DNA of 64,000 nt from Cladopsammia gracilis (Eukaryota; Cnidaria; Anthozoa; Scleractinia; Dendrophylliidae). The translations under genes and the position numbers were made by a program. Of this stretch, positions 1 to 10,523 are shown one piece after another (within the stretch, counting starts at the first letter, position 1; each line of letters starts with the position of its first letter). The stretch is from positions 1,029,501 to 1,093,500 of the forward strand of contig JAJGOT010000210.1 in NCBI GenBank assembly GCA_022457155.1, given 5' to 3'. The notes beneath the pieces are model-generated. The model had not been told where the DNA came from, did no database searches, and saw only the letters and a program-made list of their open reading frames with translations.

Positions 1-165
1 ATTTATTCGAAACCCCATCACCGATTCTCCAAAATGCCTGTGTTAAAACAATCCTGATTCCTTGTAGTAGGTGGTTTCAAGGATTTTAAAGCGAAAAAAA
101 ACAATACAAAGTTCAAAGAAAAAGATATAGACCTGAAATTGTAGCCTCCTTAAAGCAGAGTGCGG
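1..165. repeat. Dispersed repeat, copy 1
   Basis: This stretch is repeated in the same orientation at about 4903-5075. Shared blocks include the opening ATTTATTCGA, CACCGATTCTCC and GGTGGTTTCAAGGATTTTAA, and end near TATAGACCTGAAATTG. The two copies flank the 3.4-kb element at 1207-4581. The rest of 166-1198 shows no gene. It has a cluster of CRE/ATF-like TGACGT sites at about 391-440 that may be regulatory, but nothing shows that it is a promoter. Confidence 0.7.
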
Positions 166-1221
166 AATGTAAAGCGGACTGTGGAATGTAAATGTGGACT
201 GGACTGTGCATATTAATAGACTCTAGATTGTATATTGTGGACTCTAAAATGAAAACCGGGTGGAAAATGAGACCAAACGAGCCAGTTTCGAAGCCCAACG
301 GGCTCCTTGTTTTTCTGTCGTGTCACCTGCCCCGGGAATCGGTTTTGCTGTGGCCAACACCGTACCAAGTTTACTTCCGGTTTTCTGAAATGACGTAATC
401 AGTGATGTCATCAAAACGACGTCACGGCAACGTCACGCGATCACGCCGTAACGCCACCAACCACAACCCACAACCCACACTACACCTCTACACTAACTTC
501 TTTACCTTCAAGTCAACCTATATATTAAGTAAAGACGAATCAGGGGCTTCCTTGTGGTAGAGTTTTTTTTTTTATAACAGTAATTTGAAATAGAAACGTG
601 CTGTACATAGATGCGTATTACGTGCAAGAGACATGCGGATTCTCATGGTGTTGTTGCTTTAGAAAAATTGCTGCTTTTGTTATGGTACATTAAAATATAT
701 CACAAATGTTTCTTACGCGTGCGCATGTTTATCACGCAAAAGAAAGATTTTGTTGGGGAGAGGGGTGCGTGACTCGTTCCAGACCTTCCTCTGCTCGATT
801 GATGGTGCAATTGTTTTATTTTTTTCAGTTTAGTTGTTACAAAGAGTTGCTTTATACTTCCGTTGATCGTTATAAAAGCAAGCGATATCGTTCGTTTGCT
901 GTTGTAAAACAAAACGATACTGTAACAAGACTCGGCTGTTGGATTTGTGAGACATCGATGGTCAATTTGATACAGTTGCTGTGACATTCATCAATCGCTT
1001 CACTTTGACAAATCTCCAAGGTAAGCGCTCGATCGTCTGCAGCCTTTTTGTGATTAGTTCAAAATACAACCATATGATTTCCACATTTTCTTCGTTTTAG
1101 GAGACGTCTAGGAGGAAGTCATGATCATTTAAGGGAAATGGCTTTGCTTTGAGATTTATATCCTTTGTATATCGCTACCGTGTATGATTTTGTTGTGTTT
1201 ACACAAGGCCTACTCTGGGAC

Positions 1222-1330
1222 CTTAAGTCGCCTTAAGTCGCCTTAAATCGCCTAAAGTCGCCTTAAGTCGCCTAAAGTCGCCTTAAGTCGCCTTAAGTCG
1301 CCTTAAGTCGCTTAAGGTCGCCTGAAGGCA
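1222..1330. repeat. Sub-terminal minisatellite, left arm
   Basis: About ten tandem copies of a 10-bp unit, CCTTAAGTCG with variants such as CCTAAAGTCG. The array starts right after the TIR of the 3.4-kb element and mirrors the array at 4350-4567. Confidence 0.9.
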
Positions 1331-1549
1331 TTAGGCTTAAAAAAGGCCTGCACACCTTAAAATTGCCCTAAAAGGTTTCACTTTTACTATTTCTTGAATA
1401 TATAATAATTTTATTGCCCAAATCTCTTTTTTAGTTCCCATATATGATTATATACTGCAAGGGTATGGCCCCATGCAGTAAAACACCATGCTTCAATAGT
1501 CATGCACCATGCCCTAGTTGCTTCAATTATATTTGCTGAACCCTATAAA

Positions 1550-1746
1550 GGATGGACCATTTTATTTTTGAGGGGGGGGGGGGGGGCAAATACCAAGAAA
1601 AAAATTCACGCACAGATAAAGTATAGAAAAGTATGGAAAAATCACAAAAAAAAATTCTTGCACAGCTTCAAGATGGTAAAAAAAAATTCATGCTTGCTAA
1701 AACAAAATGCCCAACCCCCCACCCCTAAAAATAAAATGGTCCATCC
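1550..1746. mobile_element. MITE with G-tract termini
   Basis: Left end GGATGGACCATTTTATTTTT is followed by a run of about 15 G. The right end is the inverse, with a C-rich tract followed by AAAATAAAATGGTCCATCC. The interior is A-rich. A related, degraded copy lies at 5082-5321. The G runs could form quadruplexes. Confidence 0.75.
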
Positions 1747-1792
1747 CCAAGGAGGGTACACTCATTCATCTTCAAAACATTGACAGCTATTT

Positions 1793-1954
1793 CTATAGAT
1801 GGTTTTCATTCACGTGACCTTCAGTCCTGCGGGACTCAAATTACAAAGGCCATGGCGGCCATGTTGGTGCACATAACAAAAGAAGTTCATTAAAATTCTT
1901 TTGTAGGTGTGCACCAACATGGCCGCCATGACGTAACGTGAAAACCACCTATAG
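1793..1954. mobile_element. Short palindromic MITE
   Basis: Inverted repeat bounded by CTATAG. The arms contain GGTTTTCA and ATGGCGGCCATGTTGGTGCAC-like sequence around a short AT-rich centre. The outermost bases resemble those of the longer element at 46281-46849 (CTATAGAGTGTTTTCAC), so the two may belong to one superfamily. Confidence 0.8.
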
Positions 1955-3113
1955 GTTTACTTATATTTCATGGACAAAGTGTTGCTGAAAGGATGAAGTT
2001 GTGACTTATATTATAATCAACATTTAATATGAGCAACATCATAAAAAAGAAACACTGCTGATCAGCAGTCAATACTGATGTACTGTAATGGTGCAGGCAT
2101 TCCTTCACCTTCAGGGTATTATAACAACAGTGAGAGCTGTTTTGGATCACTAAGATCACAATAATTTAAAAAGTATTTTGGGGTTAAGCCCAATTCTTGC
2201 TTATCACTTTGACATTGAGCAAGTAAGCTTGAAAAGACCATAAGCTTAACCAAAGGCAATGTAACTGTATACAAATGTACTTAACTTTTAAGCTTACTTA
2301 CCCAACGTGAAAGAGCAACCAAAAATGGGCCATTTCTCCCACATACAACCTCTAAGCTGGGTTCTAGCCATCCAACATTATTCGATTTACAACCAATCGT
2401 AACTGAACGTTTGAAAACTTGAAGCTTCTTTACAACTTGTACATGTCATCTTCTTGACAGTTTGATGAAGCAAAGAATTTAAATCAACCTATACGCTCAA
2501 GATTGCAAAATTTGCGTTGATTATGTTACTATGATGGCTCTCTGTCACAAAGGTCAAAAGGATTTCTTGTTATCAACCATTAAGCAGGAATGTGCAAAGG
2601 ATTTGCAGCTGCTTCCAGCAGGAAAATTTGCCTCACTCGAGCAAACATGGCCGCCACATGTTTTGACCACGTGACTTCTTTTTGGATGCCCACGCGCGCG
2701 GGCGCGCGCGCACTCATGTTCAGAAAATTAGCACTCAATTGATTCGGCAAACAAAGCCAAAGCTGAGGTGTTGCTGTTGTTGAAATTGAAACACATTTTC
2801 ACTTTACAGTACAGCCTCACTAGGTTTCGTGGCTCCCTCTAGGCTACCACTCACGTGCTTTACCTTCGTGGCGTAGATTGTCAATCAAGCTGGCCTGGAA
2901 TTTTTGAAATCGTTCTTGTAGCCATTGACTGGGTTCCTGCTTGTATTGCGAAAAGAAAACTAATTCCGACAACTCAATTCAAGGTAAGGTAGATGTAAAT
3001 TTCTGAAATTTATTGGTTAAGCGAGCGCGGGAGCTAGTCGCGCGCGGGAGGAAAAGAAACGCGCGAAGCATGGAAACCATCTACGATTGGAAAGGAATTC
3101 TGGGAGAATCAAA

Positions 3114-3616
3114 ATGGCGGACGCCAATGTAAATATTGTCAACTCTGTCGTTTGCTGTGCATTCGTTTCTGATCCATTATTTTCTGGAAATTTTGAGGTA
3201 ATAATTAACTTCTACACCGGTAAATCTGTCAACAGCCTCATCAGTAACACTATTTAGTTTTGTTTTGACAGGTTAAATTAAAATGTTGCCAGGTGCAAAA
3301 GTGTGAGAGCATTTCGGGCCTAGAAGCAGAACTAATCAACCCTGCTAGAAAGTCTCCTACGAGGGTTCGGTTCCCTGTCAGTGGAACATCCAAGTTTTCA
3401 GGAGCCGGACAAATAGTTGGAGAAAATGGGAAAGATGCGCTGTTGAGAAGGACCCTCGCTTACGGTACCAAATATGATATTGGAATATTCTATTGGACTA
3501 AGGCAGGAGAACAACAAATTGGCTGGGTGCCTGACCAAACAGTTTTGGATGTCGTTTGTCAAGCTTTCGAGCCAAAATTGACTGTGCAACTGCCACAACA
3601 GTGGCAGATAAATTAA
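3114..3616 (+). CDS. Unrecognised two-exon gene inside the 3.4-kb element (142 aa)
   Basis: Exon 1 is 3114-3197 (28 codons from an ATG in a good context, AAAATGG) and exon 2 is 3272-3616. The intron is 74 bp with a clear GT donor and TTTTGACAG acceptor, and the join is in phase 0. The 142-residue product starts MADANVNIVNSVV and ends QQWQIN. It has no obvious signal peptide, membrane span or low-complexity tract. It is a compact mixed-composition sequence with several cysteines near the N-terminus and a middle section with alternating hydrophobic residues, suggesting a small beta-rich globular domain. I do not recognise the family. The clean splice, good start context and absence of stops argue for a functional or recently functional gene. 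A CpG-rich stretch at about 2640-3110 could be its promoter. It lies wholly between the TIRs, so it is either a captured host gene or an accessory gene of the element. Confidence 0.6.
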
Positions 3617-4349
3617 CCAAATTGATGTAATATGTGAAATCGAGAAGTGATTTTTAATTAACTAATTCGATGCCTTTGTTCGTTGTTGTATAAATAAGTC
3701 AAGGAAAATGTATGTTAGTTTGATTCAGATCAAGTATCCATTTTTAAGTGAAAAGGTTGGATTTTTTTAACAAGATTTTGTTTGGCAGTGTATATGATCT
3801 TTATATTTTTGTATGATTATTGTTTTTATTGCAATATCTAAAAAACATTTAAGCAGCTAACTGAATTTTTTCTCATTCTAGATAAGCTTAAGTAATATTG
3901 TTCCTGCCTCTTGTTTGGCTAATTAATGTTCATAATACAATTTAGCATTCATATTATTTATATAATGTTGTTGTTGTTATTGTAATAATTTGAATCTCAG
4001 TATAGCTAAAAGGGGCTTTAAAATCTGGAAACTGGAGATTTACAGTCACTTAAGTCTATCTGAGACCAAGTGAACTGATTGTGATAATTTTGTTTATTGA
4101 AATATGAGACAAACTATCATGAATGCCAGGATTCATGTCACGACTCAAGCTTTAGCCCTAACCCTAACTCTACGTCTAACCCGAACTGGAGTCCTTGGTC
4201 GCAAACTGACTTAAGTCCTGACTCAATCGGACCTGGCTCAAATCCTGTCTCATATTTCTCTCCAGAGACCAGTGGCTTGGTATTTAGGTATAGTGATGAA
4301 GAGACTGTCAATAACTTTTGTTTCATCACTTTTTAGAAACACTTTTATG

Positions 4350-4567
4350 TTGCCTGAAGTTGCCTTCAGTCACCTTAAGTCGCCTTAAGTTGCCCTAAGT
4401 CGCCTTAAATCGCCTTAAGTCACCTAAAGTCGCCTTAAGTCGCCTAAAGTCATCTTAAGTCACCTAAAGTCGCCTTAAGTCGCCAATATTTTAAACTAAT
4501 TTTTCCTTAAGTCGCCTTAAATCGCCTTAAATCGCTTAAAGTCGCCTAAAGTTACAGCGACTTAAGG
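4350..4567. repeat. Sub-terminal minisatellite, right arm
   Basis: About twenty degenerate copies of CGCCTTAAGT-type decamers, interrupted once near 4483-4505. It abuts the right TIR of the 3.4-kb element and belongs to the same repeat as 1222-1330. Confidence 0.85.
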
Positions 4568-4902
4568 TCCCAGAGTAGGCCTTACACAAGTAGTACAGCG
4601 AACTGAAACCAATAATTAGGCAACTACAATTCAAATATTTACCGTTCTAATTTCCACGGAATTGTTAAACAATTTTCGGATATGTTCTATTTCTGATAAA
4701 AGGAAAGCGGGTTGATCTTTTCTAACCAAATCAATTGTCAAACAGTTGATCGTTGAACACGTCCTGGCAAGTCTAAGAACTGCTGAGTAAACAATTCTCA
4801 TGCATTACGGCATGGAGTCACGCTCAAATTCCACACATCTCGCATTTATGTCACGCTATGGTGGGCTGTTAATCATTTGATCGATCATGTTGATTTTGTT
4901 AA

Positions 4903-5075
4903 TTTATTCGAAGCCCCATCACCGATTCTCCAAAATACCTGTCTTTAAACAATCCTGATTAGGTGGTTTCAAGGATTTTAAAGCGAAAAAGTAATGTACA
5001 AAGTTTTAAACTTATGTTTTTTCTAACAATACTGAGCCGATCAGAGAGAAAAATATAGACCTGAAATTGCAGCCT
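4903..5075. repeat. Dispersed repeat, copy 2
   Basis: Direct repeat of window positions 1-165, with small indels (a missing CTTGTAGTA and an inserted AT-rich stretch). It lies about 320 bp beyond the right end of the 3.4-kb element. Confidence 0.7.
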
Positions 5076-5081
5076 ACAAAG

Positions 5082-5321
5082 GGATGGACGATTTTATTTT
5101 TGTGGGGGAGAGAGGGGGGGGGGGGGGGGGGGTGGGGGGTGTTGGGCAATTTTTCTGATCATGATTTTTTTCTTCTGTCTTGATGTTGTGCAAGAATTTT
5201 CATTAGGATTGTTCCATACCTGTTTTTTTACTTTGGTTCGCTGTGCATTATTTTTTCTTTACTTTTCCTGTGCAGGAATTTATTTTTTTAATAAAATAAT
5301 TGCCCAACCCCCCACCCCCCA
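5082..5321. mobile_element. Degraded G-tract MITE
   Basis: GGATGGACGATTTTATTTTT is followed by a long G-rich run, and later by the inverted counterpart AAATAATTGCCCAACCCCCC. It is a diverged relative of 1550-1746. The remaining 5322-5853 is AT-rich intronic-looking DNA with no visible gene. Confidence 0.6.
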
Positions 5322-5853
5322 TATAACGCCTGTTATGCAGGCTAGGTTCATAATTATATTTCAGTATAAACATGAAGAAAATCCATTTGCGTCAAATAAA
5401 TTTTAGGAAATGTTCGTACTTAACCAATCAGAATACTAGAAGACAATAGCTAATAATTTTGTTTATTTGATGAAGTTTCCCAAATACAATAACTTTTAAA
5501 AATTCCATGTTGTGCAATTGGGTCTCAAATTACTTGAAACCTTAAAAAAGTTAGACAAAATGCACCTTGAACCTTAACTTTTTAGCAGTTTTTGAATCTA
5601 GGCCAGTGAGATCACCAGTTGCAACAATGAAAAAAGTTGACATTCCATCGTGCATTGCCGTTCAGCATTTTCCTTCTTATGCGGATTATTACTTAATTTA
5701 GAAAAAAAAAACATTTTGGATCCAAAATGTAAAATCTTGTTGTTAACTCTTTAAAAAGAGTTTATACAACAACTCAAAAGTACATCATCAAGTAGTTATA
5801 TTAGGTTTTTTTTTCTTTTTTCTTTCTCTCTTTGTTTTTTTTTCCTCAAATAG

Positions 5854-8800
5854 GCTTCCTCAACACATTATTCGCATATATTGCTTTGGCTAAAGCGCAG
5901 TCTAAGCCTTGTCCAGCATTTCATCAATCCAAACGAACAATCCATTGTAGAACCTCACGGCAATCAGAAAGTGGTCAAAGCCTCCATGGAATTCATTTCA
6001 AGTTTTGCTGACACTGAGGTGCTGTTACTGCTGTTACAGGTAACAATTTTTCGTGCCACTTGTCTCTTAAAAAAACGTTGTTGCCGCAAGTTACACGCAC
6101 GATTTTTACGTGTAACACCCCCTCGTGCAACGGAATTTGTGTTTTTTTTTTAAGTTGCACGAAAAAATTGTCACGTGTAACAGCACCTTTAAATAAAGTC
6201 TGTCATTCCTTCGTTCCTTTCAACATTCATTTCAATCATTTTTACCCAACATTTTCGGTTAGATGTTTGAACTTGGGTCTTTCATTGATTCAAATGAAAA
6301 TGTAACTATTTACAAGCCCTTCAAGTGCACCCAACACTCATACAGTTGACAAGGCACAGTTCAAACTGTCTAAAGGTGATGTTACACGGGACGATTCGTA
6401 ACGACGATTTTTAGCGCAACAAAATTAACGACAGGTATGTTACACGAAGCAACTTGAGTAAAATTCGTGTTTTTGCGTTGCAAGTTTTTGAAGCTGATTC
6501 AAAAACATCTCAACGCAAAAACTGCGAAGAAAATCGTCCGCACACCTATGTTGCGCTAAAAATCGTGTTGCGAATCGTCCCGTGTAACCTCACCTTAATG
6601 GCACTTGAGATGGGAGCGTATGACAGTTCAGTAAAAGCACTCAAACGTCGAGAGTTTAGACTCGATCTCTAGCAACTTGACGTCAGTTTATTATGCGTCT
6701 GTCCTCTTATTGATGATAAAATTCGTCATAACATTGTCAAAGTGCTGTGGATCCATGAGCCGCCAGCGGGTGGATCCACAGCAAACTTTGTCAATGTTTT
6801 GACTAATTTTATCATCAATAAGAGGACAGACGCATAAAAAAACTGACGTCAATTTTTTTTTTTTTTTTTACAATAACAAAAACGCCAAAATCGTAAAAAA
6901 CCAGCCGGAATGAAGAGTGAACGCAAGGTAAAACATGACAAATTGCTGAGTTTTATTTAAATTGACGCAATCATTGTCAATAAGTTTCCTCGCTTTCTCA
7001 TTGGCAAACTGATAACAATAAAGAAATATTATTGGCTAAAAAATTGACAGGATGACATCTTGCATAAATTAAAATTTTATGTGTCTGTACTCTTATTGAT
7101 GATAAAAATTGACCAATCAGCATGCAAGAATAACTTCAGTTATTGTAAAATTTGAGTTCTAAGTTCAACAAAACTATGACGTTGGGCCATAAAAACTGCC
7201 TCACCTTTTATATATAAAGCCCTTTTTGGTGCTTTTCATTTTTATTTGTAAAGGTAATATCCAATTCTTTGAAGACGTTTGGAAAAGTACTTGAAGTCGC
7301 CAGACCAGAATTTCTCACCCAACTGTTTAGCTTTGAGACAAAAAGTGATGAGGTTCCTAGAAAGCAAGCACGCCTTGACCACAGTCCCTCATGTGAAAGT
7401 GTTCAACAGAAAGCGACTGTTAAAGCAGCAAATGAGAAGTTGGCTTTTGTGCTTTATCGAAGATTACGGGACTCCAGATGGGAAGTGAAAGATTCGACCT
7501 TGGAGTTTGTTGCTTCTGTCTTGCAAGTTAATAATGGTTAGTCTTTTGCAAATTACTTTTGTGTTTACTTCTTTATCATTATTTGAGTTACCCACGCAAA
7601 ACGAAACATTCCCTGGCTTTTGTAAACCATTAAAACAATTCTGCCATTTATCAAGAAATAAAACTGTGCTGTTGTTGAGAATGTGTTGTGGAAGTGAGAG
7701 CGTTAAATGTGATGCTTGCTAGTGTTTATTCGAGAGCAGGGACAGCTGTACAGTACGAAGCTCAAACCCGTGACCTTTTTCCAATACAATACAATATTTT
7801 TTATTCAACTCACACGATCTTTACAGAAAAGGAAAAAGAAAATAATTTAAAAATAAAACTAGATTATAGATATAGAAAAGAAAAACCAAAGAAAAAAATT
7901 AACAGATAGAATTCGTGAGTTTGGAGCATCCAAATAGCTAGAGCTAAACGAGTGGATGGCCCAAAAGGAAAACTGCGTTTATAGAAAAATAAGATTTACA
8001 TTACATAAATTAAGATAAAAAGTATTTCTTCATGAGCTAATACTGAACCAAGGACTGAACTCTCGTATTTTCAAAGAGATTGTGTATCTGCTCGATCTAC
8101 ACGAAAATAAAAACGAGAATTTATTACATTTAACTGATTTGCCTTTCTTTTTCTTTTTAGATTCAGTTCACGACTTTCTTTGTCGACACAATGTCCATGT
8201 GGTTGTGTGGAATGCTATTGATGACACCAACAGCTTTGTTCGCGCCTCTGCTATCCACGTGATTGGTTCGCTTACCTGTCAATCACAGCTTTGGACATCT
8301 CTACTTGAAACCGGTCATGTGACCGAGGTATTTGATTTTCCTACCTTGGCTTTATGAGGGTCCAGACACATGTTTCAACATCGAAATTCGTGTCACGCAG
8401 TGGAACTCAGAGCTTTCCTTTTTGCCAGTGTTGGTGACATGCTGGATACAGTTTTAAATCACCTTTTCCCCGCATCTAGCTCTTAAGGTAGAGCTGGGTT
8501 AATATTAACCACGGTTGTACTGAACTAAAGTTCGCTATGAAACAAGAGATACTTTGTGATGAGCGATAACTAAGCTTGAAGATTTTAACTAAATCCTGAT
8601 ACAATTTCTGAATGAATGGTTGATGACTAATGGTACATGTTCGTGTTTTCACAGGAAAGCATTCTGGAGAAGTTCTCGTCCATCCTCGAGAACGATGATG
8701 AAGCGTTCCCACGAAGGAGAGCTATGGAATGCCTTACACTGTTGTTAAAAACTCGGCATCCTATGGCTGCAAGAATTCTTCGCCCTGAAAAGTCATGCCA

Positions 8801-9545
8801 CCCAGATCTCACAGATACTGTTATGGATTCAAAGGGTTCACCGACGACAGGAATAAACGTAGAATTGTCAACGGTGGAAGACGCCGCCAATAAAACGCTA
8901 CCCAAGGGAGTCGGGAGTCGGTCGGAGGAAGTCGGGAGTCAGTCGGAACGTACCAAGACACCGTCGGGAGATGGAATTGCCCGAAGTGTGTGTCACGCTT
9001 GTCAGGATTTTGACTGGGAAGTCAAATTGCGGGGACTTAAATTTTGGGAAGAGTTTATAGCTTTCTTCACCGAGTTTAAAAACAACAAGGAAAGCACTTA
9101 CCTAAGAGGCAAGGCTATTTCTGGTGAAGAAGCTAATAAACGTGCTAATAATGATAAAAGTATGAAAGCCGGAAATGTTGATGAGCTATTTTGGGTTCTT
9201 TTTAACATGGGAGCGTTAAATATCCTGAGCGAAGCAACAGACGATTGTGACCACATGGTCTGCGAAAAAGCTCTGGAAATATTAACTGGTTTACAAGGCA
9301 TCGCGAATCCCGAAAAAATTGTCATCGAGCAAAGTGTCAAGACACCATGGGAATTCCAAGAATTTCTAGGCAGTGGGTTTGGTTTGGAAAAGTTTAAGGA
9401 AGTTTTACGAATGACTGACTTCCTTGCTATGATCCAGTCCACAGAGGCAGCAGATAGCGCGGTCAGATCGGACCCAGTCTCTTTGATAGAAGATGTTCTA
9501 ATGGCGGCCACACGTCAAGACGAAAATTTGTTGGACTGCTACTGA
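5854..9545 (+). CDS. BRAT1: BRAT1 (BRCA1-associated ATM activator 1), 3' part, four exons
   Basis: Exons are 5854-6039, 7254-7536, 8161-8327 and 8655-9545, all with GT-AG boundaries and consistent phases. Together they encode the C-terminal 508 residues. Human BRAT1 is about 821 aa, so roughly 300-400 N-terminal residues lie upstream of the window. BRAT1 is a HEAT/armadillo-repeat scaffold reported to bind ATM/BRCA1 and the Integrator endonuclease INTS11. Diagnostic stretches here are RDSRWEVKDSTLEFVASVL (exon 7254), DDTNSFVRASAIHVIGSL (exon 8161), CQDFDWEVKLRGLKFWEEF and the extreme C-terminus ending D-C-Y (last exon). The Asp-Cys-Tyr tail matches the vertebrate C-terminus, which is reported to contact the INTS11 active site. 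The last exon has a low-complexity Ser/Gly/Arg insertion around 8900-8975 between HEAT segments. The donor at 6040 lies in a MITE terminus. A polyadenylation signal AATAAA follows at about 9740. Confidence 0.93.
6011..6192. mobile_element. MITE overlapping a BRAT1 exon end
   Basis: The right terminus, read on the - strand from about 6192, contains GGTGCTGTTAC and CAATTTTTTCGTGCAACTT. The same order of motifs occurs on the + strand from about 6018 (GGTGCTGTTAC, then CAATTTTTCGTGCCACTTG). The left copy has an extra TGCTGTTAC duplication and spans the exon 5854-6039 splice donor. Inner arms with GTTACACG/CGTGTAAC support a foldback element. Confidence 0.65.
6372..6597. mobile_element. Foldback MITE
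   Basis: The left end AAGGTGATGTTACACGGGAC (6373) and the inner CGATTTTTAGCGCAAC are matched by their inverse, ending CCGTGTAACCTCACCTT (6596). It lies in a BRAT1 intron. Confidence 0.85.
6677..6852. mobile_element. Long-armed palindromic MITE
   Basis: The arms start TTGACGTCAGTTT and contain GTCTGTCCTCTTATTGATGA. The inverse arm ends AACTGACGTCAA at 6852. The arms are about 70 bp and the centre includes a second palindrome with GTGGATCCA. A partial single arm of the same family is at 7078-7112. Both lie in a BRAT1 intron. Confidence 0.85.
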
Positions 9546-9675
9546 TTCCATCGATCTTGTTCACATGCTCTATCCTGGCTGAGATTTTATTCCTTCTGCA
9601 CTCAGAATAGTTCGCAGCAAAGAGAAGCCTTAATAATGTTCAACCTCAACTTTAATGTTGCTCGTTGGAATGCAG

Positions 9676-9832
9676 CAACAACAACAACAACAACAAGTTT
9701 ATTCAGTATTACCATTCTGTACAGGTGTTACCCATTAAACAATAAACGGCTAAATTGAAGGAAATGAAGATATAATTTAATGGTATAATTAATTATTATT
9801 ATTATTATTATTATTATTATTTTTATTATTGT
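9676..9832. repeat. (AAC)n tail-like repeat and (ATT)n microsatellite
   Basis: AACAACAAC... followed by AAGTTTATTCAG (9676-9710) reads on the - strand as a LINE-type 3' end, with an AATAAA-like signal then (TTG)n, similar to 25690-25915. A pure ATT/TTA microsatellite spans 9787-9832. Confidence 0.6.
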
Positions 9833-10321
9833 TTCTTTCGTCTTTCAAATGCTTGAAAAACGGAGAGAATTCAAAGGTTAAAGCTGCTAAATAGTAAAAT
9901 AATGACAGTTTCTTCAATCAAATGTGTTTAATAGTCAACTCAAAGTTGTTGTACAGATGTTTAATATAGAGCGGTTTTCATTTGAGTGTCGTAAAACCAA
10001 AACCAAAGTTATTACTCTGACCAATCGCATCAGGCGCAGACAATCCAATGAACCAATCAGCACACACAAGTACCGGCACCAAGTCCGCGTACAACATGGG
10101 TAAAGGTAACTTTCCAATAATTTAACGGCCAAATCGTTGAGACATAGCCCCCTTTATTTAAAAGCGTTAAAAATTAAATTCAAATGAGCGATCCTTTCCT
10201 AAAACATTTTCACTCTAACCTTAGTTATAATTTTAGGGCCCCGAATTAAAATGAGGTAGTCCACAGTGAAAAAATGAATCTTTATGTCTCCCCAGCGAAA
10301 GTCGAAATGGAAAAGGAAACG

Positions 10322-10523
10322 CTAGACTACGAGTATAGTCCCATTTTCCCAGCTTAGTCCGCCCAGCGAGAAACAGAATTGTGAGGATCAGCGAGTGGAA
10401 AATGGCGCTCCTCGCCCCAGTTTTTGCGCCGACATTATCCGCTCGGTAATAATGTTTCCTCGTTTCTCGTTCGATGGACTAAGCTAGGCCTAAGCTGGGA
10501 AAGAGGGACTGCTCGTAGTCTCA
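10322..10523. mobile_element. Foldback MITE
   Basis: The left arm contains AGACTACGAG, TTCCCAGCTTAGTCC and CGAGAAAC. The right arm carries the inverse (GTTTCTCG, GGACTAAGCT, AGCTGGGAAAGAGGGACT, CTCGTAGTCT), with one extra copy of the CTAAGCT motif. The centre is GC-rich. The stretches 9833-10321 and 10524-11386 show no gene. Confidence 0.8.

Larger units (their letters stand above)
1207..4581. mobile_element. 3.4-kb TIR element with 8-bp target duplication, carrying a gene
   Basis: The left end GGCCTACTCTGGGACCTTAA (1207) is matched by its reverse complement ending at 4581. Immediately outside both ends lies the same 8-mer, TTACACAA (1199-1206 and 4582-4589), which looks like a target-site duplication. 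An 8-bp duplication of the form nTnnnnAn is typical of hAT transposition, although the terminal bases are not the usual hAT CAGGG type. Just inside each end is a minisatellite of CCTTAAGTCG-like units in opposite orientations. No transposase was recognised. The only coding sequence seen is the two-exon gene at 3114-3616, preceded by a GC-rich, CpG-rich stretch. Smaller elements are nested at 1550-1746 and 1793-1954. Confidence 0.8.

Noticed and set aside
700..987. Pair of 92-95-codon frames on opposite strands
   Set aside because: No homology, no splice context and unusual composition; looks like chance open sequence.
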